64,000 nt of DNA, taken from the NCBI GenBank assembly GCA_963830385.1, contig CAWHMD010000010.1, positions 186,001 to 250,000 on the forward strand, written 5' to 3'. Numbering within the stretch: the first letter of the stretch is position 1; each line of letters begins with the position of its first letter. Both the position numbers and the translations under genes were made by a program. This document shows, in pieces, positions 7,886 through 15,943 of this stretch. This DNA is from Bog-532 sp963830385 (GTDB lineage: Bacteria; Actinomycetota; Actinomycetes; Streptosporangiales; Streptosporangiaceae). The notes under the pieces were generated by a model, which was not told where the DNA came from, ran no database searches, and worked only from the letters and a program-made list of their open reading frames with translations.

Positions 7886-8607
7886 TTGGACAGGTTGCGG
7901 TCGGTGAACACCTCGGCCAGCGGCCCGGCCGCCAGCACCGACCCCCGGCGCAGCAGCATGGCGTGCGTGAAGCCGTCCGGGACCTCCTCCAGGTGATGGG
8001 TGACCAGGACCATCGTCGGTGCCTTGCTGTCCCGGGCCAGCGTGGACAGCCGGCGGACCAGGTCCTCGCGGCCGCCCAGGTCGAGCCCGGCGGCGGGCTC
8101 ATCGAGCATCAGCAGCTCGGGGTCGGGCATCAGCGCCCGGGCGATCTGCACCCGCTTGCGCTCACCTTCGGACAGGGTCGCGAACCGGCGCCGGATCAGG
8201 TGCGCGCAGCCGAGCGCGTCCAGCAGCTCCACCGCCCGGGTCACGTCGGAGGACTCGTACTCCTCCTTCCACCGCCCGAGGATCGCGTAGGAGGCGGTGA
8301 GCACCAGGTCGATGACCTTCTCGGCGCCGGGTACCTTTTCGGCCAGCGCGGCGCTGGCGATGCCGATCCGGGGCCGCAGGTCGAAGACGTCGACCTCACC
8401 CAGCCGCTCGCCCAGCACCTCGACCGTGCCCTCGGTCGGGAACAGGGTGGTCGCCGCCACCTGGAGCAGGGTGGTCTTCCCGGCCCCGTTCGGGCCGATG
8501 AGGATCCACCGTTCGTTCTCGTGCACGGTCCAGTCGATGTTGCGCAGCAGCATCGACGTCTCCCGCCGGACCCCAACGCCGCGCAACCGCAACACCTCGT
8601 CGGACAT
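7816..8607 (-). CDS. ABC transporter ATP-binding protein
   Basis: A 263-aa single nucleotide-binding domain: Walker A GPNGAGKTTLL, signature LSEGERKRVQIARAL, Walker B LLMLDEPAAGLD and H-loop LVTHH. No ABC permease gene is adjacent; the next gene, overlapping its 3' end, is the TSUP transporter, which does not itself use ATP. It may serve a permease encoded elsewhere or act as a stand-alone ATPase. Start ATG at 8607 gives a normal N-terminus. Confidence 0.88.
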   Translation of the reverse strand: MSDEVLRLRGVGVRRETSMLLRNIDWTVHENERWILIGPNGAGKTTLLQVAATTLFPTEGTVEVLGERLGEVDVFDLRPRIGIASAALAEKVPGAEKVIDLVLTASYAILGRWKEEYESSDVTRAVELLDALGCAHLIRRRFATLSEGERKRVQIARALMPDPELLMLDEPAAGLDLGGREDLVRRLSTLARDSKAPTMVLVTHHLEEVPDGFTHAMLLRRGSVLAAGPLAEVFTDRNLSKCFGVPLQVEYRHARWAARAVQP

Positions 8608-8721
8608 CCAGTTCCTCCCTACGCCGGCGTGGCGAGCCGAACTCGACGCGGCGAGCAGCGATTACCCAAACCGAACCTACGCTACGACGCGGGAACTGGG
8701 ACCCCAGAACCCGGACCCGGA

Positions 8722-9380
8722 TCAGTCCCGGCCCGCGTGACGTACGGCATAGAGCGCGGCCTGCGTCCGGTCCTGCACCCCGAGCTTGGCCAGCACCGAG
8801 CTGACGTGCGTTTTCACGGTCTTCTCGGAGACGTGCAGCCGCCGGGCGATCTCCCGGTTGGACAGGCCGCGGGCCAGCTCGTCCAGCACCTCCCGCTCCC
8901 GCTGGGTGAGCGCGCTGAGCCCGCCGCGGGGCGGGCCGCGCCAGCCGCCTCCGGCCGGGCCGGCCCCGGCATCAGCGTGCCGGCCGCGCCCGGGGCGAGC
9001 AGCAGGTTCCCGTCGTTGACGGCCCGGATGGCCCGGATCAGCGCGTCCGGGTCGACGTCCTTGTACAGGAAGCCGGCCGCACCCGCCGCCACCGCCCGGC
9101 CGACCTGGGCCGGGTCGTTCGCGCTGGTCAGGACCAGGACCCGGGCGCGGATGGCGCGGGCCCGGAGCTCGGTCAGCACCGCGACACCGTCCAGGCCGGG
9201 CAGCTTCAGGTCGAGCAGGATCACGTCCGGGTCGACCGCCGCCGCCAGCGCCAGCGCCTCCTCCCCGTCGGCCGCCTCGCCCGCCACCTCGATGCCGTCG
9301 TGCACGTCGAGCAGCACCCGCAGGCCCTGCCGGACGACCGGGTGGTCGTCGACGATCAGCACGGTCAGCTGGTCAGCCAT
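8722..9380 (-). CDS. NarL/FixJ-family response regulator (apparent frameshift)
   Basis: The receiver domain (VLIVDDHPVVRQGLRVLL, phospho-Asp in VILLDLKLPG, Lys in FLYKDVD) reads in frame from 9380 down to about 8990. The LuxR-type helix-turn-helix (LTQREREVLDELARGLSNRE, then SEKTVKTHVSSVLAKLG) reads in another frame from about 8925 to the stop at 8722-8724. One extra base in the GC-rich linker would join them into a normal regulator of about 219 aa. Start overlaps the kinase gene by 8 bp. Either a sequence error or a recent frameshift; the undecayed 3' half favours error. Confidence 0.8.
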
Positions 9381-10614
9381 TGCTCACCCCGGCCGGGACG
9401 GGGTGGCGGCGCAGCGGCATCGCGAGCCGGACGGTGGTGCCCGCGCCGGGCGCCGCCCGGATGGTGAGCGTCCCCCCGACCGCGTCGGCCCGGCCCCGCA
9501 TCGAGGCGAAGCCGAGGCCTTCGGGGGCGCCGGCCACGAACCCGGCCCCGTCGTCGGTCACCTCGAGGATGACCCGGCGGGGACTGCGGGTCAGCGCGAC
9601 CGTGATCCGGCCGGCGCCGGCGTGCCGCAGCGCGTTGTGCAGCGCCTCCTGGGCGACCCGGTACAGCGCGGCCTCCTGCTGCTCGTCCAGCGGCGGCAGC
9701 TCGGTCGCCGCGAACTCCACCGCGACCCCGTGGGCCCGCCCGGCCAGCACCGCGTACCGCCGCAGCGACTCAGCCAGGCCCGCCTCGCCGAGCTCGGGGG
9801 GCGCCAGGCCGTCGATGACCGCCCGCAGCTCGGCGTGCGCCTCCGCCCCCAGCTGGGCGACCGCCTCCATCTCGGCCGCGGCCCGGGCCGGATCCCGGTC
9901 GGCCAGCACCGCGGCCGCGCGGGCCCGGGCCCGCAGGCTGAACAGCTTCTGGGACACCGCGTCGTGCAGGTCGCGGGCCAGCCGGGTCCGTTCGGTGAGG
10001 ACCGACAGCTCCCGGCTGCGCTCGGACAGCCGGGCGTTGGTCAGCGCGATGGCGGCGTGGGCGGCGAACAACGACAGCAGCTCCTCGTCGCGGGCGGTGA
10101 ACTGGGTCCCGTAAGTCTCAGGAACGTCAGCCTCGACAATCCCATCAATCCCTTGCGCCACCGGAGTCACTTTGTTGGCGGCGAAGATGATGGCCAGCAC
10201 CTGGCCGCCGTCCTTGACCGGGACGCCGAGGAAGCCGGACAGGTCCGGGTGGGCGGGCGGCCAGCCGCCCTCGAAGCGGGGGTCGTCGCGGATGTCGGCC
10301 AGCCGCTCCGGCCGGGCCTCGCGCAGCAGGACGCCCAGCATGCCGTGCTGGCGCGGCAGCGGCCCGATCGCCCGCCACTGGCGGTCCGACACCCCGTCCA
10401 CCACGAACTCGGCGAACGATCCGTGCGCGTCGGGGACCCCGAGCGCCGCGTAGCGGGCCCCGACCAGCGAGCGGGCCGCCCGGACGATGACCTGGAGCAC
10501 GTCCCGGACCGACATCTGCCGGGTGACCGACAGCACGACCTGGCTGACCCGGTACAGCTCGTCGAGCCCGCCGGGCGCCGGTTCATCCGCACACGGCGCG
10601 GGATCTGCGGTCAC
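9373..10614 (-). CDS. GAF-domain sensor histidine kinase (NarL-type partner)
   Basis: A 413-aa soluble kinase. A GAF domain occupies about 20-200 (SLVGARYAALGVPD; GFLGVPVKDGGQVLAIIFAANK), followed by a HisKA_3 dimerisation helix with phospho-acceptor His in LARDLHDAVSQKLFSL and a HATPase domain with EALHNALRHA and DDGAGF. It is the cognate kinase of the overlapping response regulator. No membrane segment is present, so the signal is sensed in the cytoplasm; some GAF kinases of this layout (DevS type) bind haem, but nothing here proves it. Confidence 0.88.
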   Translation of the reverse strand: MTADPAPCADEPAPGGLDELYRVSQVVLSVTRQMSVRDVLQVIVRAARSLVGARYAALGVPDAHGSFAEFVVDGVSDRQWRAIGPLPRQHGMLGVLLREARPERLADIRDDPRFEGGWPPAHPDLSGFLGVPVKDGGQVLAIIFAANKVTPVAQGIDGIVEADVPETYGTQFTARDEELLSLFAAHAAIALTNARLSERSRELSVLTERTRLARDLHDAVSQKLFSLRARARAAAVLADRDPARAAAEMEAVAQLGAEAHAELRAVIDGLAPPELGEAGLAESLRRYAVLAGRAHGVAVEFAATELPPLDEQQEAALYRVAQEALHNALRHAGAGRITVALTRSPRRVILEVTDDGAGFVAGAPEGLGFASMRGRADAVGGTLTIRAAPGAGTTVRLAMPLRRHPVPAGVSNG

Positions 10615-10736
10615 GGCCCGACGTTACCCGCGGCGGCCCGGCCGCGCATCAGCCAGCGGTCCTAGGACCATCGTCCCAGGCCCAGCCAGTCGGCGGCCCG
10701 ATGTGCGCGGCCCGCCCGCTGCCTAGCGTTCGAGGT

Positions 10737-11504
10737 ATGGACACCACCGAATTCAGCACCGAACCAGACCGCACCCGGACCGCGATCGTCACCGGCGCGT
10801 CCCGCGGGCTCGGCCATGCCCTGGCCGCCGCGCTGGCCGGAGCCGGCTACGCCGTGGTGATCGACGCCCGGAACGGCACCGAGCTGGAGGCGGCCCGGGC
10901 CGCCCTGGTGGCCCGGTACCCGTCCGCCACCGTGACCGCGGTGCCCGGGGACGTCTGCGACCCGGCCCACCGGGCCGCCCTGGCCCGCGCGGCCGGCCGC
11001 ACCGGGGGCGTGGACCTGCTGGTCAACAACGCCGGCACGCTGGGCGCGAGCCCGCTGCCGGCGCTGGCCGACTACCCGCTGGACGAGCTGCGGGCCGCGT
11101 TCGAGTCCAACGTGGTGGCGCCGGTCGCGCTGATCCAGGCGCTGCTGCCGTCGCTGCGGGAACGGGGCGGCGCGATCTGCAACATCACCTCCGACGCCGC
11201 CACCGGCGCGTACGCCGGCTGGGGCGGTTACGGCGCGGCCAAGGCCGCCCTCGAGCAGGCGTCGAACGTCCTGGCGGCCGAGGAGACCACGGTCCGGGTC
11301 TGGTGGGTCGACCCGGGCGACCTGCGCACCCGCATGCACCAGGCGGCGTTCCCGGGCGAGGACATCTCTGACCGGCCGCTGCCCGAAGAGGTCGTCCCCG
11401 GCTTCCTGCGGCTCATCACCGGCCGGCTGCCGAGCGGCCGCTACCGCGCGCCCGAGCTGGTGCCCGGCGCGCCCGCCCGCGCCGGCGCCCAGGAGGCATC
11501 ATGA
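10737..11504 (+). CDS. SDR family oxidoreductase
   Basis: A 255-aa short-chain dehydrogenase/reductase. The dinucleotide-binding motif is TGASRGLGHAL (TGxxxGxG), followed by NNAG in LLVNNAGTLG, the catalytic Ser in CNITSDAAT and the YxxxK motif in YGAAKAALEQ. ATG at 10737 is chosen over an upstream in-frame ATG because the protein then starts in the usual place. The gene overlaps queA by four bases (ATGA) and is divergent from the histidine kinase. Substrate unknown. Confidence 0.85.
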   Translation: MDTTEFSTEPDRTRTAIVTGASRGLGHALAAALAGAGYAVVIDARNGTELEAARAALVARYPSATVTAVPGDVCDPAHRAALARAAGRTGGVDLLVNNAGTLGASPLPALADYPLDELRAAFESNVVAPVALIQALLPSLRERGGAICNITSDAATGAYAGWGGYGAAKAALEQASNVLAAEETTVRVWWVDPGDLRTRMHQAAFPGEDISDRPLPEEVVPGFLRLITGRLPSGRYRAPELVPGAPARAGAQEAS

Positions 11505-12538
11505 CCATCGAATTCACGCTGCCGGCCGAGCTGGAGGCGCACGACCCGCCGGAGGCCCGGGGCACGGCCCGCGACGGCGTGCGGATGCTGGTCAGCCGGG
11601 GCACCACCGGGCAGATCAGCCACCACCGGTTCACCGACCTGCCGGGGCTGCTGGTGCCCGGGGACCTGGTCGTGGTCAACACCTCGGGCACGCTGCCCGC
11701 CGCGGTCACCGCGGTCGCGGCGCCGGCCGGCGCACCCGAGCTGGCGGTGCACTTCTCCGGCCCGCGGCCCGACGGCGGCTGGCTGGTCGAGCTGCGCGAG
11801 CGCCGCGGGCCGGCCACCGTTCCGTATCCGGGCGGGAACCCCGGGGACCGCATCGAGCTGCCGGCGGGCGCGGTCCTCACCCTGGGCGAGCGGGTCACCG
11901 GCCGCCTGTGGCACACAAGGCTGTCGGCTGCCGTAGTGCCGTACCTACTGCGGCACGGCATTCCGATCCGCTACTCCTACGTGCGGCAGGACTGGCCGCT
12001 GGGCGCCTACCAGACCGTGTTCGCGACCCGGCCGGGCAGCGCCGAGATGCCCAGCGCCAGCCGGCCGTTCACCCCGGAGGTGGTGACCCGGCTGGTCGCC
12101 CGGGGCATCACGTTCGCCCCGCTGACCCTCGACACCGGCGTCTCCTCGCTGGAGGGCGACGAGGAGCCGTACCCGGAGCCGTTCGACGTGCCGCCCGCCA
12201 CCGCCCGGCTGGTCAACCTGACCCGGCGGACCGGCGGCCGGGTCATCGCGGCCGGGACGACGGTGGTCCGGGCGCTGGAGACGGCGGCCCGGGCCGAGCC
12301 GGGCGGCGACGGGATGGTCGCGGCCGCAGCCGGCTGGACCAGCCACGTGGTCACCCCGGAGACGCCGTTGCTGGCGGCCGACGGGCTGCTCACCGGGCTG
12401 CACGAGCCACGGTCGTCTCACCTGCGGATGCTGGCCGCGTTCGCCGGGCCGGACCTGCTGCGCCGCTGCTACCAGGCGGCGGTCGCCGAGCAGTACCTGT
12501 GGCACGAGTTCGGCGACGTCCACCTGATCCTCCCCTGA
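11501..12538 (+). CDS. queA: S-adenosylmethionine:tRNA ribosyltransferase-isomerase-like protein
   Basis: A 345-aa protein resembling QueA, which transfers the ribosyl part of SAM onto 7-aminomethyl-7-deazaguanine in tRNA to make epoxyqueuosine. Family-like blocks are LVPGDLVVVNTSGTLPAAV near the N-terminus, then GITFAPLTLDTGVSS and RVIAAGTTVVRALETAA, and an ending LWHEFGDVHLIL. No other queuosine genes are nearby. Some actinobacterial QueA-like proteins occur beside SDR genes, so a different substrate is possible. Start overlaps the SDR stop. Confidence 0.8.
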   Translation: MTIEFTLPAELEAHDPPEARGTARDGVRMLVSRGTTGQISHHRFTDLPGLLVPGDLVVVNTSGTLPAAVTAVAAPAGAPELAVHFSGPRPDGGWLVELRERRGPATVPYPGGNPGDRIELPAGAVLTLGERVTGRLWHTRLSAAVVPYLLRHGIPIRYSYVRQDWPLGAYQTVFATRPGSAEMPSASRPFTPEVVTRLVARGITFAPLTLDTGVSSLEGDEEPYPEPFDVPPATARLVNLTRRTGGRVIAAGTTVVRALETAARAEPGGDGMVAAAAGWTSHVVTPETPLLAADGLLTGLHEPRSSHLRMLAAFAGPDLLRRCYQAAVAEQYLWHEFGDVHLILP

Positions 12539-12680
12539 CCGACACCGCCGCCGGTGCCAACGCGCTCGACCTGCGCGCTTACCACGAACGGCGCACGGCC
12601 GCGCGATTTTCTGACCTCAGCGAGCGCGATCCGTCGTGTCCGGAGCAGGATGATCCGCGGCTCCGCTCGAGTGCTGCGGG

Positions 12681-13250
12681 TCAAGTCTGGTCGCCCACGA
12701 GAGCGATCGCGCGCGTCTCGGGAACTCCCAGCATCAGCAGGCTCGTGATCGTCGCTGCCCGGGCGCCGAGGGTCCCGTACGGCAGGTCGCTGTCCGCGAT
12801 GGCGAACACGACGCCGTAGCCAACCTGGCTCAGAATGCCGGCCGGCAGGTGCTGTGCGAACACGTTGCTGTCCTGGCCCCGTTTCACGAGGTCGGCGAGG
12901 AGTTCATCGACTGGCCCGAGCAGGCCGTGGATCGCCTCCCCGTACTCGCCACGGCGCAGCGCCAATAGCACTCGGTACCGGTGCGCCACCGGCCAGACGC
13001 GGGCGATGAATTCGACCCACATCGCGTCCGCTTCTGCGCCGGAGGCGTTGACTTCGGTGAGCACGGCTGTCATCTCGGTGACGGCCCGTTCGGTGAGTGT
13101 CCGGATCAGGTCGAGGCGCGAGGGGAAATGGCCATAGACCGTGCGACGGACGACGCCGGCCGCGGAGGCGATGTCGCCCATTCCGGCGTCGGGGTTCTCT
13201 CCCAGCACATCGAGGGCGACGTCGAGGATGCGATCGCGTGTCTCGTTCAT
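12681..13250 (-). CDS. TetR/AcrR family transcriptional regulator
   Basis: A 189-aa TetR protein when started at the ATG at 13250 (MNETRDRILDVALDVLG); an upstream in-frame start would add 16 unlikely residues across the operator. The helix-turn-helix reads MGDIASAAGVVRRTVYGHFPSR. The rest is a helical ligand domain. It is divergent from an epoxide-hydrolase gene, and two copies of a 19-bp palindromic element lie between them, so it most likely represses both. Confidence 0.85.
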   Translation of the reverse strand: MNETRDRILDVALDVLGENPDAGMGDIASAAGVVRRTVYGHFPSRLDLIRTLTERAVTEMTAVLTEVNASGAEADAMWVEFIARVWPVAHRYRVLLALRRGEYGEAIHGLLGPVDELLADLVKRGQDSNVFAQHLPAGILSQVGYGVVFAIADSDLPYGTLGARAATITSLLMLGVPETRAIALVGDQT

Positions 13251-13291
13251 CGAGCGCACACGGGAGGACTCGGCGGGCACGACACCATTGT

Positions 13292-13337
13292 TGCACACCA
13301 GTGTGCAGTGAAATAGACTGCACGCCAGTGTGCAGTG
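13292..13337. promoter_or_regulatory. Tandem TetR operators
   Basis: Two 19-bp copies differing at one base: TGCACACCAGTGTGCAGTG at 13292-13310 and TGCACGCCAGTGTGCAGTG at 13319-13337, spaced 27 bp start to start. Each contains the dyad CACACcaGTGTG (one mismatch in the second). They lie between the TetR gene start (13250) and the epoxide hydrolase start (13377). Repressor binding is inferred from position. Confidence 0.75.
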
Positions 13338-13376
13338 GAAGGTTGCGCTGTGCTTGGAAGCTCAGGAGAAGAGAAG

Positions 13377-14546
13377 ATGGCCATGACCGAACCGACGCCG
13401 CCGGCCCCGGCCCTCGTCCGCCCGTTCACCGTCTCGATCCCGGATTCGGAGATCGGCGACCTGAAGCAGCGACTGGCCAGAACCCGGTGGCCGGATCCGG
13501 AAACGGTGGGCGACTGGTCGCAAGGGGTCCGCGTAGAGAACGCCAGATCTCTGGCCGGCTACTGGGAGCGCGGCTACGACTGGCGGCGCTTTGAGTCCGG
13601 GCTCAATCGCTTCCCCCAGTTCCTGACCGAGATTGATGGGCTGGACATCCACTTCATCCACGTCAGGTCCAACAATCCCAACGCGATGCCGCTGATACTC
13701 ACGCACGGATGGCCGGGCTCGATCGTGGAGTTCCTGAAGCTGATCGGCCCGCTGACCGATCCGGTTTCGTCCGGAGGAGACGCCGCCGATTCATTCCACG
13801 TCGTCGTCCCGTCGCTGCCCGGGTTCGGGTTCTCCGGCAAGCCCACGCAGACCGGGTGGACTGTATCGCGCATCGCCAGCGCGTGGGTGGAGCTGATGAA
13901 GCGTCTCGGCTACACGAAATGGGCCGCGCAAGGCGGCGATTGGGGTGCCGTCGTCACCACCGCCCTCGGGGCCATGCAACCTGAGGGGCTGCTCGGAATT
14001 CACCTGAACACCCAGTACGCCTTTCCCGCACAGATACCCGGCACCTTGTCGCCCGAACAGCGCTACGCCGTGGAGACCCTCGCCCTCTACACCGGCGAAC
14101 TTGGTGGGGCGAACCACCTTCAGGGCACGAAACCGGAGACTGCCGGATTCGCCCTGGCCGACTCTCCCGCCGGCCAGGCAGCCTGGATCTACGACAAGTT
14201 CCAGTCCAAGACCGACAACCACGGCCTCGCCGAGGACGCCCTCAGCATCGACGACATGCTCGACGCGATATCCCTGTACTGGTTCACCAACAGCGCAGCA
14301 TCATCCGCCCGCATCTACTGGGAGAACAAATCGGGCACGTTCGCCGGCCCGAAGCTGACGCTTCCGGTCGCGGTGACCGTCTTCCCCAAAGACATCCCAC
14401 GCCTGCCGCGAAGCTGGATCGAAGACACCTACAGCAATCTGATCCACTACGGCCAGGCCGGCAAGGGCGGGCACTTCGCGGCCTTGGAACAGCCCGAGAT
14501 CCTGGTCAGCGAAATCCGCACCGGCCTGCGCACCCTCCGTTCCTGA
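13377..14546 (+). CDS. Epoxide hydrolase, EHN-type alpha/beta hydrolase
   Basis: A 389-aa protein with the N-terminal epoxide-hydrolase domain (VRPFTVSIPDSEIGDLKQRL) followed by an alpha/beta-hydrolase core. The oxyanion-hole motif is LILTHGWPGSIVEF and the nucleophile Asp is in AQGGDWGAVVT; a late His in GKGGHFAALEQP completes the charge relay. ATG 13377 has AGGAG eight bases upstream. Such enzymes open epoxides to diols, in catabolism or detoxification. Divergent from, and probably repressed by, the TetR gene. Confidence 0.88.
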   Translation: MAMTEPTPPAPALVRPFTVSIPDSEIGDLKQRLARTRWPDPETVGDWSQGVRVENARSLAGYWERGYDWRRFESGLNRFPQFLTEIDGLDIHFIHVRSNNPNAMPLILTHGWPGSIVEFLKLIGPLTDPVSSGGDAADSFHVVVPSLPGFGFSGKPTQTGWTVSRIASAWVELMKRLGYTKWAAQGGDWGAVVTTALGAMQPEGLLGIHLNTQYAFPAQIPGTLSPEQRYAVETLALYTGELGGANHLQGTKPETAGFALADSPAGQAAWIYDKFQSKTDNHGLAEDALSIDDMLDAISLYWFTNSAASSARIYWENKSGTFAGPKLTLPVAVTVFPKDIPRLPRSWIEDTYSNLIHYGQAGKGGHFAALEQPEILVSEIRTGLRTLRS

Positions 14547-14681
14547 CGCCAACGCACGAGCTCAGGAGTCCTTGGATCGCACCGGGCCGCCCCGTCAGGT
14601 CGTAAAAGTTACTCCGACGCTTCCGGCCCGCCATTGAGCGGCGCTCCGGCTGTGACCTGGGCCGGGTACCGTTACTGGGCG

Positions 14682-15875
14682 ATGAATGCCACGCGGACCA
14701 CGCTGCTGATCACCCTTACCGGCCGGGACCGGCCCGGGGTTACTTCGCGCCTTTTCGGCGCGCTGACCGGGCATGAGCTGAGCGTCCTGGACATCGAGCA
14801 GGTGGTCATCCGCGGCCGCCTGGTCCTCGGTGTGCTGTGCGCCTCGGCCGGCCCGCCGGACCTGACCGCCATCCACCGGAAGGTCAGCGCGCTCGCCGCC
14901 GACCTCGGGCTCGACGCCGAGATCACCACCGGCTCGCCCGACGCCCCGCGGCGGCGCGGGCGGTTGCACGTCTCGCTGGTCGGCAGCCCGCTGTCGCCGG
15001 AGGCGATCAACGCCATCGCCGGCCGGATCGCGGCCAGCGGGGCCAACATCGACCGGATCACCCGGCTGGCCCAGGACCCGGTGACCTGCGTCGAGCTGGA
15101 CGTGTCGGGGGCCGACCCGGCGACGCTGCGGACCGAGCTGTCCCGGGAGGCGGCCCAGCGGCGCGTGGACGTGGCCGTCCAGCGGGGCGGCCTGCAGCGC
15201 CGGGCCATGCGGCTGATCGTGATGGACGTGGACTCCACGCTGATCCAGGACGAGGTCATCGACCTGCTGGCCGACCGGGCGGGCTGCGCGGCCGAGGTGG
15301 CCAAGGTCACCGAGGCGACCATGCGCGGGGAGCTGGACTTCGAGGCGTCGCTACGGGAACGGGTGGCGCTCCTGGCCGGCCTCAGCGAGGACGTGCTGGA
15401 CGGCGTCCGCGACGCGCTGCGGCTGACCCCCGGGGCCCGCACGCTGATCCGGACGCTGAAGCGGCTGGGCTACCGGTGCGGCATCGTGAGCGGCGGCTTC
15501 ACCCAGATCATCGACCCGCTGGCGGCCGGGCTGGGCATCGACTACGTGGCCGCCAACGTGCTCGAGATCGCGGGCGGCAAGCTCACCGGCCGGGTGTCCG
15601 GGCCGGTCATCGACCGCGCGGGCAAGGCGGCGGCGCTGCGGCGGTTCGCGGGTGAGGCCGGGGTGCCGGCCAGCCAGACCGTCGCGGTCGGCGACGGCGC
15701 CAACGATCTGGACATGATCGCGGCGGCCGGGCTCGGCATCGCGTTCAACGCCAAGCCGGTGGTACGGGACGCGGCCGACACCGCGCTGAGCCTGCCCTAC
15801 CTGGACACGGTGCTCTACCTGCTCGGCATCTCCAGCGACGAAGTCGAAGCGGCCGACTCTGACGCCGAGGCGTAG
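14682..15875 (+). CDS. serB: Phosphoserine phosphatase
   Basis: A 397-aa SerB with two N-terminal ACT-like domains (about 1-175; the first opens TLLITLTGRDRPGVTSRLF) and a C-terminal HAD phosphatase: motif I VMDVDSTLIQDEVIDLLA, motif II IVSGGF, motif III GDGANDLDMIAAAG. It catalyses the last step of serine biosynthesis; the ACT part probably binds serine or another amino acid. The ATG at 14682 gives the usual start. It ends 20 bp before a bidirectional terminator shared with the convergent hppA gene. Confidence 0.93.
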   Translation: MNATRTTLLITLTGRDRPGVTSRLFGALTGHELSVLDIEQVVIRGRLVLGVLCASAGPPDLTAIHRKVSALAADLGLDAEITTGSPDAPRRRGRLHVSLVGSPLSPEAINAIAGRIAASGANIDRITRLAQDPVTCVELDVSGADPATLRTELSREAAQRRVDVAVQRGGLQRRAMRLIVMDVDSTLIQDEVIDLLADRAGCAAEVAKVTEATMRGELDFEASLRERVALLAGLSEDVLDGVRDALRLTPGARTLIRTLKRLGYRCGIVSGGFTQIIDPLAAGLGIDYVAANVLEIAGGKLTGRVSGPVIDRAGKAAALRRFAGEAGVPASQTVAVGDGANDLDMIAAAGLGIAFNAKPVVRDAADTALSLPYLDTVLYLLGISSDEVEAADSDAEA

Positions 15876-15895
15876 GACCCTTTAAAAAATAAAAA

Positions 15896-15925
15896 GCGGG
15901 CCAGCACCTGGTGGTGCTGACCCGC
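15896..15925. terminator. Bidirectional terminator between serB and hppA
   Basis: A 12-bp stem (GCGGGCCAGCAC at 15896-15907 with GTGCTGACCCGC at 15914-15925, one mismatch) around CTGGTG. An A-rich run lies on its left and CTTTC on its right, fitting termination from both directions between convergent genes. Confidence 0.85.
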
Positions 15926-15943
15926 CTTTCGGGTTACTGCCGG

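Noticed and set aside
7849..10665. A 938-codon open frame opposite the ABC, response regulator and kinase genes
   Set aside because: It is antisense to three recognisable genes and its product has no domain, only GC-driven composition.
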